31,699 nucleotides of DNA from assembly GCA_964546145.1 (NCBI GenBank), contig CAZJIU010000019.1, positions 1-31,699 on the forward strand, in the 5' to 3' direction. A program made the position numbers and the translations under genes. Source of the stretch: CAZAKO01 sp964546145. GTDB lineage: Bacteria; Fidelibacterota; UBA2242. Under the pieces are notes generated by a model. It saw only the letters and a program-made list of their open reading frames with translations, was not told the origin of the DNA and did not search any database. Shown piece after piece: positions 26,575 through 31,699 of the stretch; the first letter of the stretch is position 1, and each line of letters starts with the position of its first letter.

Positions 26575-27441
26575 ATGATGAAGTTGTTGGATTTAAAAGT
26601 CGTTAAGCTGATTGCGCTACTGCTAATCTGGGTATTGATCTTTTCATGTACTTCAAATCCTCTTTTTAAGGAGGACCAGATCAAATCGGAGCAAATTAGC
26701 GGACAAATATTACTTGACGATGAGTCCACTCCCGATAATATCTACGTTTGGCTGGAGGGATTCGAACTTAGTACGTTAACCGATTCCCAGGGAAGATTTA
26801 CTATATCAATACCATCACCGGAGACCAGAGGATTAGGGAGTAATTTTAATGGTGAAGTTAGCCTCTATTTTTATGTGGCGAACTATTATATTGACTCGAC
26901 AAAAATCATTTTTGCGAACGGGAAGCTGCTGGAGGATCAGGCAGCAATTGACAGTGTAGGGGAGCTCACTGCTACCAGAACGCTGAGAAAGATGGCTTCA
27001 GTCGAAATATTTGCTGGTCAATCGTTACCCGATTCTAATGTGCTTAAATTTTACATTACATTGACCTCCTTTGATTACAATATTAAAGTTTATTCACTAA
27101 GGGAGTTATTGAAATATCCCCAGACCGGTTTTATCCGGACGGGATTTATCATTGAATCGCTTGAGAATTCCCAGTTAATAATTTTTATTGATCGGCCTGA
27201 GAGTTTTCTCTGGGGCGATGTTTTGCTGGCTGCTGCACCACAGGAGTGGAGATATGATGTCGATCTTGACATATTCGATCTACCGGTCGGTCATTATCGG
27301 ATTGTGCCTTATCTTTTATTTCCGCAAAATGGTATTCCGGACGCTCTGCTCGAGAGTATATCCAGTACTGTAGAAAAATTCAATGAGGATTATCTGCTGC
27401 TGCCGATGAAGCGAGAAGGCGGCGAGTTCGAAATTCGGTGA
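26575..27441 (+). CDS. Putative lipoprotein with carboxypeptidase-regulatory-like domain
   Basis: The 288-residue protein has a hydrophobic leader and a probable lipobox LIFSC, giving lipidation at C25, followed by TSNPLFKED. An Ig-like domain at about 40-80 (ISGQILLDDESTPDNIYVWL, then DSQGRFTISIP) resembles the CarboxypepD_reg fold also present in the upstream receptor. The remaining beta-rich region is unrecognised. Two adjacent ATGs (26575, 26578) could start it; no strong ribosome site is visible, and coupling to the receptor stop 12 bases upstream is likely. It may be an accessory binding lipoprotein for the receptor; that role is inferred from adjacency. Confidence 0.7.
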   Translation: MMKLLDLKVVKLIALLLIWVLIFSCTSNPLFKEDQIKSEQISGQILLDDESTPDNIYVWLEGFELSTLTDSQGRFTISIPSPETRGLGSNFNGEVSLYFYVANYYIDSTKIIFANGKLLEDQAAIDSVGELTATRTLRKMASVEIFAGQSLPDSNVLKFYITLTSFDYNIKVYSLRELLKYPQTGFIRTGFIIESLENSQLIIFIDRPESFLWGDVLLAAAPQEWRYDVDLDIFDLPVGHYRIVPYLLFPQNGIPDALLESISSTVEKFNEDYLLLPMKREGGEFEIR

Positions 27442-27485
27442 ATTGGTTTCAAAATAATTAATCAGTCGCTTTGATTTAATTAATC

Positions 27486-29129
27486 CTATTTAATTAATAA
27501 CATTTTTTTCACAGCCCTGAATTTAGGACTCTCAATCTGGTAAAAATAGACGCTGCTAGCAACAGGTCTACAGGAATCATCAGTGCCATCCCAGGTTACT
27601 GAATTGTAACCGGCCGGTTCATATGAGTTATACAGCTCCTTGACTCTCTTACCGAAAAGATCATAGATAGCAATTTTTACCTGGCTATTTTTGGGTAGCG
27701 AGTAGTGAATCGTGGTGGTCGCATTGAAGGGATTGGGGAAATTTTGATCAAGTTTAAACTTATTTAATTGCCCTGTATCCTTTATCTTAATGTCATTGGC
27801 ATTTACATAGTCAATTCTGATAGTGTCGGTAGCAACTTCATAACCATTGGAATAAAATTTTGCGTAATAATATCTTTCATTTTCCACTCTTACGGATTGA
27901 CGGGTAACAAATGTATCCATCAAACGATATCCCATGCCATCGTTGAAAAGCCCGTCAGCCGTAGAATCATAGAAATATTTTAAATAACCGCCCTTGCTAC
28001 TGGCAACGATGATTAAATCGAAATAGGCTACCTTCTCGGTCCTCCTGACCGGGAAGTAGGTAATCGCCGGTGCATGAACGGCAGCTGGTTTGAGAATCCT
28101 TAATTCTGTCGGATAAATAAATTCCAGCGTTTGATCGCCGCTGTAAAATGTAAAGCGGACATATCGAGTTTCAACCGGTTCGATGCTTTCAATGGCGATG
28201 ATCGAAGAGTCCGGTGAAGCTGATTTATCAACTACGATTGTCCAATTCGCATTGTCAACACTCGTTTCGATTTTGTAGCCGTAATAGGCCGAGTCGTTAA
28301 AAATAATTTGAATCATATCGGTAGAGTCAACAGCTCCTAAATCAATTATAATCGGTTCGCCGGCTTTACAAGCCCAGGAACTTATTATATCTCCATCTAC
28401 CAGATTACTTATTGCGGAGGAATCGGCAGGAAGAATGGTTTTGTTTAATGCCAGATTAGTGTCCTGGATTTCCGCAATTTCGATTGCCTGGTCTCCTTTC
28501 AGGGCTGCATAAAATATTTTCGTCATTTCCCATAATCCATCCAGGGTCGGGTGAATGCCATCATAAAAAAGGTGACCTTTACCTATAAAAGGGGTATAGA
28601 AGTCAATTGAATGAGTATTTTTTTCGGCAATAATTTGTTGGAGCATCGGGATTATATCGTTGGTGATAACCGAATCGCTTATATCGAAATTCGAGCTAAA
28701 GGCTGGCGGCGGAATGCAAACGTAGATTTCCGGATTTGATGAAAGGGAACGGAGGGTATCAATCAATGATATATAATCCGAGATGAATTCATCTTTATAA
28801 ATCCAGTTATAAGGTTTAGAATCGTTGGTACCTAACATAATTGTGGCAATGTTGGGTTGAAATTCCAGCGCAGCGGTAAACGCCTGCTCAATCCAGATCG
28901 GATAGTCACCTTTCTTTAATAATGTCCGCCCTGAGACCCCGTAATTTTGGATGTTATATTCCTCACCCATGAGAATTCGGAGCTGCACCGGATAAGAATT
29001 TAAATCCAAGCTTGCGAGAGTTCCTTTGTAAGCAGTTATGCTGTTACCAATACAAGCAATCCGGATTTCTTCCGCCAAGGCGAAAGAAAACAGCAGTGAA
29101 ATTGAGATAACCAGGGCTAATTTTTTCAA
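27486..29129 (-). CDS. Secreted SGNH-family hydrolase with discoidin-like domain and C-terminal sorting domain
   Basis: The 547-residue protein starts with a signal peptide (residues 1-19). An SGNH/GDSL-type esterase domain spans about 22-215: block I IGNSIT (S30), block II GVSG (G67), block III GTND (N102) and block V DGIHP (D190, H193) are all present. A discoidin/F5-8C-like domain (about 226-345, with NLVDGDIISSWAC) may bind carbohydrate, and a spacer of about 90 residues follows. The last 90 residues (458-547, QNFPNPFNATTTIHYS... MLLIK) form a FlgD-like/type A sorting domain, pointing to secretion, probably type IX. GAGGAGC precedes the ATG. A polysaccharide deacetylase or esterase role is plausible but the substrate is unknown. 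Confidence 0.87.
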   Translation of the reverse strand: MKKLALVISISLLFSFALAEEIRIACIGNSITAYKGTLASLDLNSYPVQLRILMGEEYNIQNYGVSGRTLLKKGDYPIWIEQAFTAALEFQPNIATIMLGTNDSKPYNWIYKDEFISDYISLIDTLRSLSSNPEIYVCIPPPAFSSNFDISDSVITNDIIPMLQQIIAEKNTHSIDFYTPFIGKGHLFYDGIHPTLDGLWEMTKIFYAALKGDQAIEIAEIQDTNLALNKTILPADSSAISNLVDGDIISSWACKAGEPIIIDLGAVDSTDMIQIIFNDSAYYGYKIETSVDNANWTIVVDKSASPDSSIIAIESIEPVETRYVRFTFYSGDQTLEFIYPTELRILKPAAVHAPAITYFPVRRTEKVAYFDLIIVASSKGGYLKYFYDSTADGLFNDGMGYRLMDTFVTRQSVRVENERYYYAKFYSNGYEVATDTIRIDYVNANDIKIKDTGQLNKFKLDQNFPNPFNATTTIHYSLPKNSQVKIAIYDLFGKRVKELYNSYEPAGYNSVTWDGTDDSCRPVASSVYFYQIESPKFRAVKKMLLIK

Positions 29130-29322
29130 GATAAAGCTCCTCTTATTTGTTAAAAGTTGAAATGAATTTTTATCTCCTTTTTATGTTGAAAAGTAGTATA
29201 AAATGTGATATTTGTCATTGCCACTTAAATTTTTCAATAATATAATCGACAACTAAGTCAACGAATTTCTCACAATGTTCTGCAAATATTCGGTATTGAT
29301 TATATTTATTTACAGTACCTCA

Positions 29323-31699
29323 TTATTTTATTAGCAGCATTTTTTTCACGGCCCTAAAACGCGGACTCTCAATCAGGTAAAAGTAAACGCTACTGGCAAC
29401 AGGTCTGCCGGAATCATCGGTACCATTCCAGGTTACCGATTTGTATCCTGCCGTTTCAAATGAGTTGCGCAACTCCTTAACTCTCCGGCCAAACAGATCA
29501 TAGATAACGATTTTTACCTGACTATTTTCGGGTAAGGAGTAGTTAATCGTGGTGGTCGCGTTGAATGGATTGGGGAAATTTTGTTGGAGTTGCCATGTTT
29601 CCGGGAGTGATTGTATACCAGCGGCGATCCCAGTCGGCGGATATTGGTTATAATAGGAAAAGTCATCAATTGCAAAGTAGAGCCCCTGTCTACCTCCTGC
29701 CACAAAGTGAAAGCGTACCCACACCTTCGGCTGATGATCTACGATGAATTGCGACAAATCAACAACTTTCTTGATCCAGTAGGACTGAATCCCGGTGAGC
29801 GAGTCTAATTTAATCCAATTCAGACTATCGGTACTTGCTTCGATATAAAAATAGTCGCGCTTGTTTTCAGTATAATGGTTAACCCAAAAACTGATTGCGG
29901 CATAATCGGCACCGCTGATGTCAAAGCTGGACTTATAGGTTAACATTGATTTTGTTGTAGTGAGATAGGGATAAATTAGGCTCATGCTATAGACGAAGCT
30001 GCCACTATAGGCCCCCACCAAATTACTCATTCGATAGGCGCCCTTTTCAGGGATCCAATAATCATTAGCGGTCTCAAAGTCGTCAATGAGATTGGTTACC
30101 TGAATTACTTTGGTGTAGTGATTATTCGCTTCATTGGCGTCGTTAGACAGGTCTGCCGATATTTCCAGCTTCAGGTACTCAAGATCGGCGACGAAAAGCG
30201 GATCAAAAGTGACAGTTGTACTCTGACCGATTAGTAAAGAATTGATCTGTCTGGTCTGGGAATAGCGTAATTCCTCTCCGTGGTGAAGCGTACAGGTAAC
30301 CTCAATATTTGATTCGTCATTATGCCCGAAATTGCTGATTTCGGCCGCAAGGGGAATTTTCGTTTGGATTCCATAACTCTCTTTGATTAACGGGGCGTCT
30401 ACATAGAGATCGTGGTCGGCAGCCAAAATTTCCAGAGTACAAGGGATGATTGGATTCGAAGCACTGGTATCATTGGAAGTGAATTCAACATTGGCACGAT
30501 AGAATCCCGGTTTCATGCCCTGGGTGTTGATTTTTACCGTCATTTCGCTGGTAGAACCAGGTAGGAGATATCCGCCACCGTTAAGTATTTTTATCCAGGA
30601 TGCCGGATTATAACCGCTGTCGCCCCGCTGGTTCATGGTCTTAATATTTTCACCATCATCTTCAAAAATAACCGTTGAGCCATCGCTAATAACGATATTA
30701 TCAACGCACATGCCGAATAAGCTTGTATCATCTATAGTAGAGTAAGCCAAATCCGAAGCAAGTGCCCAGCGGATAATGACATTGCTGGATTTATAAGATT
30801 CCAGGTTAAAACTTACCGGAACCCAGCCGTTACTCGAACCAGCCCAGCCGGCAATGCCGGTTCCCATACCCCAGCCCTCGTCGTAATCTCCGAAGCTCCA
30901 GAGACTCTGACAGTTATATGCGGGTGATTGAGGAATAGCCACGGTGAAATTCAAGCCCCCATCGGTGGAGATCCACACATTGCAGCCATCCCAGCCGTCG
31001 TAGGGTGCTTCGGCATTCGCAGGATTTTCGACTGCCCATTGCCCCATCCAGTTTAAAACTGGTGCCGAAGTATTATGCAGGTCAATCACCGGGGTCTCCA
31101 GATATTGCAACCAATGATCGGCATAGCCGCCCAAATCCGGATTACCAGCCCACCAACTTTTACCTTCATAAGCATATTGAGTGTCGGGATGCCAGGTATA
31201 TTCGACCTGACGATCATAGGCGGAAAATTCGAGATTCTTGTTACTGGTATTATTCAAAGTTATGGTTATTGATGACGAATCTCCGGAAGCAAGCGTTGCG
31301 TTAATCTCTGGCGGAGTTACGCTCAATGCCGGACCCTTGATTAATTCATCATAAATATGGGGAATATAACTGCCCAGCTCGCAGTTATGCCAGCGAATTC
31401 GAAAGTAACCGTTTTCGCCCCAATTAGTATCCCAGCTGTTTTTACAGATCCAATATTCCTGCTCATCGTCCCAGCCGACGAGTAAAACGGCATGTCCTCC
31501 TTCCGGTTTTTCTCCTTCGGCGACTGCATGTTCGTAAATTCCACTGGCATAGGCATAGAAGTCGGTGTAGACATTAAAACCGGCCGATACCGGATGGCGA
31601 TAAACTGCTGCTTTGATATTGTCAATATTATCTTCATCAAGAGTAATATATCCCCAGCCGGGAATTGTAATCGCTTCGGATTCCCAATTAGCACAGGCA
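29323..31699 (-). CDS. Secreted papain-family (C1) peptidase, 5' end outside window
   Basis: The frame is open to the right edge, giving 791 residues of a longer protein. The visible start holds the C-terminal half of a C1 peptidase domain. GGHAVLLVGW carries the catalytic histidine (codon 31494-31492), and CKNSWDTNWGENGYFRI carries the catalytic asparagine (codon 31440-31438), 18 residues later. The active cysteine lies off the edge. Next come an Ig-like segment, a jelly-roll region with WISTDGG and FGMCVDNIVISDG resembling immune-inhibitor-A-type domains, a CARDB-like segment, a second jelly-roll, and a 90-residue FlgD-like/type A sorting domain almost matching that of the neighbouring SGNH protein. 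It is likely an extracellular protease. A TTG at 31326 could be mistaken for a start but lies inside the continuous frame. Confidence 0.88.
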   Translation of the reverse strand, partial: ACANWESEAITIPGWGYITLDEDNIDNIKAAVYRHPVSAGFNVYTDFYAYASGIYEHAVAEGEKPEGGHAVLLVGWDDEQEYWICKNSWDTNWGENGYFRIRWHNCELGSYIPHIYDELIKGPALSVTPPEINATLASGDSSSITITLNNTSNKNLEFSAYDRQVEYTWHPDTQYAYEGKSWWAGNPDLGGYADHWLQYLETPVIDLHNTSAPVLNWMGQWAVENPANAEAPYDGWDGCNVWISTDGGLNFTVAIPQSPAYNCQSLWSFGDYDEGWGMGTGIAGWAGSSNGWVPVSFNLESYKSSNVIIRWALASDLAYSTIDDTSLFGMCVDNIVISDGSTVIFEDDGENIKTMNQRGDSGYNPASWIKILNGGGYLLPGSTSEMTVKINTQGMKPGFYRANVEFTSNDTSASNPIIPCTLEILAADHDLYVDAPLIKESYGIQTKIPLAAEISNFGHNDESNIEVTCTLHHGEELRYSQTRQINSLLIGQSTTVTFDPLFVADLEYLKLEISADLSNDANEANNHYTKVIQVTNLIDDFETANDYWIPEKGAYRMSNLVGAYSGSFVYSMSLIYPYLTTTKSMLTYKSSFDISGADYAAISFWVNHYTENKRDYFYIEASTDSLNWIKLDSLTGIQSYWIKKVVDLSQFIVDHQPKVWVRFHFVAGGRQGLYFAIDDFSYYNQYPPTGIAAGIQSLPETWQLQQNFPNPFNATTTINYSLPENSQVKIVIYDLFGRRVKELRNSFETAGYKSVTWNGTDDSGRPVASSVYFYLIESPRFRAVKKMLLIK

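Noticed and set aside
27457..27480. Bidirectional terminator between the lipoprotein and SGNH genes
   Set aside because: ATTAATCA and TGATTTAAT pair only imperfectly and the stem is almost all A/T, so I do not call it.
29130..29322. Promoter for the SGNH gene
   Set aside because: On the minus strand a TATACT can be found with GTGGCA 18 bases upstream, and TTGACT lies further up without a matching -10; neither pair is good enough to call.
31341..31694. Separate 117-codon frame, or a frameshift in the C1 peptidase
   Set aside because: The peptidase frame is continuous from 31698 down to 29323 and contains the catalytic histidine and asparagine; the other frame is a shadow, so there is no break.

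Overview
The window looks like a chromosomal segment of a double-membraned bacterium of moderate GC content. An Omp85/TamA-like barrel with a TamB-like partner, a TonB-dependent receptor and LolA-fold proteins all imply an outer membrane. Two secreted proteins end in a 90-residue 'QNFPNPFN...' FlgD-like/type A sorting domain of the kind found in the FCB group and neighbours (Bacteroidota, Calditrichota, KSB1, Marinimicrobia, Zixibacteria). I would place it in a Calditrichota/KSB1/Marinimicrobia-like lineage rather than name a species; that placement is inference.

Layout. (1) 1-3406, plus strand: a two-gene alpha-glucan operon, a GH57 branching-enzyme-type protein followed by GT5 glycogen synthase. 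(2) 3523-11648, minus strand: a TamB-like giant of 2107 residues followed by a TamA/BamA-like Omp85 protein, translationally coupled through a TAATG overlap. (3) 11649-18099, plus strand: a TetR regulator with a crowded, box-rich promoter, then an outer-membrane barrel-like protein, an ABC ATPase, two FtsX-type permeases and a LolA-like periplasmic protein. Overlapping starts and stops suggest one transcription unit, which I read as a trans-envelope lipid or lipoprotein export system. A small GxxExxY gene sits inside it, bracketed by two 121-bp repeats. (4) 18100-20459: a hairpin-rich convergent spacer, then on the minus strand an APC permease fused to a PTS EIIA-type domain, then a 309-bp spacer. 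(5) 20460-24188, plus strand: topoisomerase I and an alpha2-type glycyl-tRNA synthetase. (6) 24307-27441, plus strand: a TonB-dependent receptor and a lipoprotein, adjacent like an uptake pair. (7) 27486-31699, minus strand: a secreted SGNH hydrolase with a discoidin-like domain, and the C-terminal part of a secreted papain-family peptidase that runs off the right edge.

Most interesting points: the TetR/barrel/ABC/FtsX/FtsX/LolA-like operon as a possible non-canonical envelope transport system; the 7 CGTAA/TTACG boxes across its promoter; the GxxExxY cassette with 121-bp hairpin repeats; and the near-exact 130-residue periodicity of 8 anchors in the TamB-like protein. I saw no tRNA, rRNA, CRISPR array, transposase or broken gene. 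All family assignments come from reading motifs; no searches were run.
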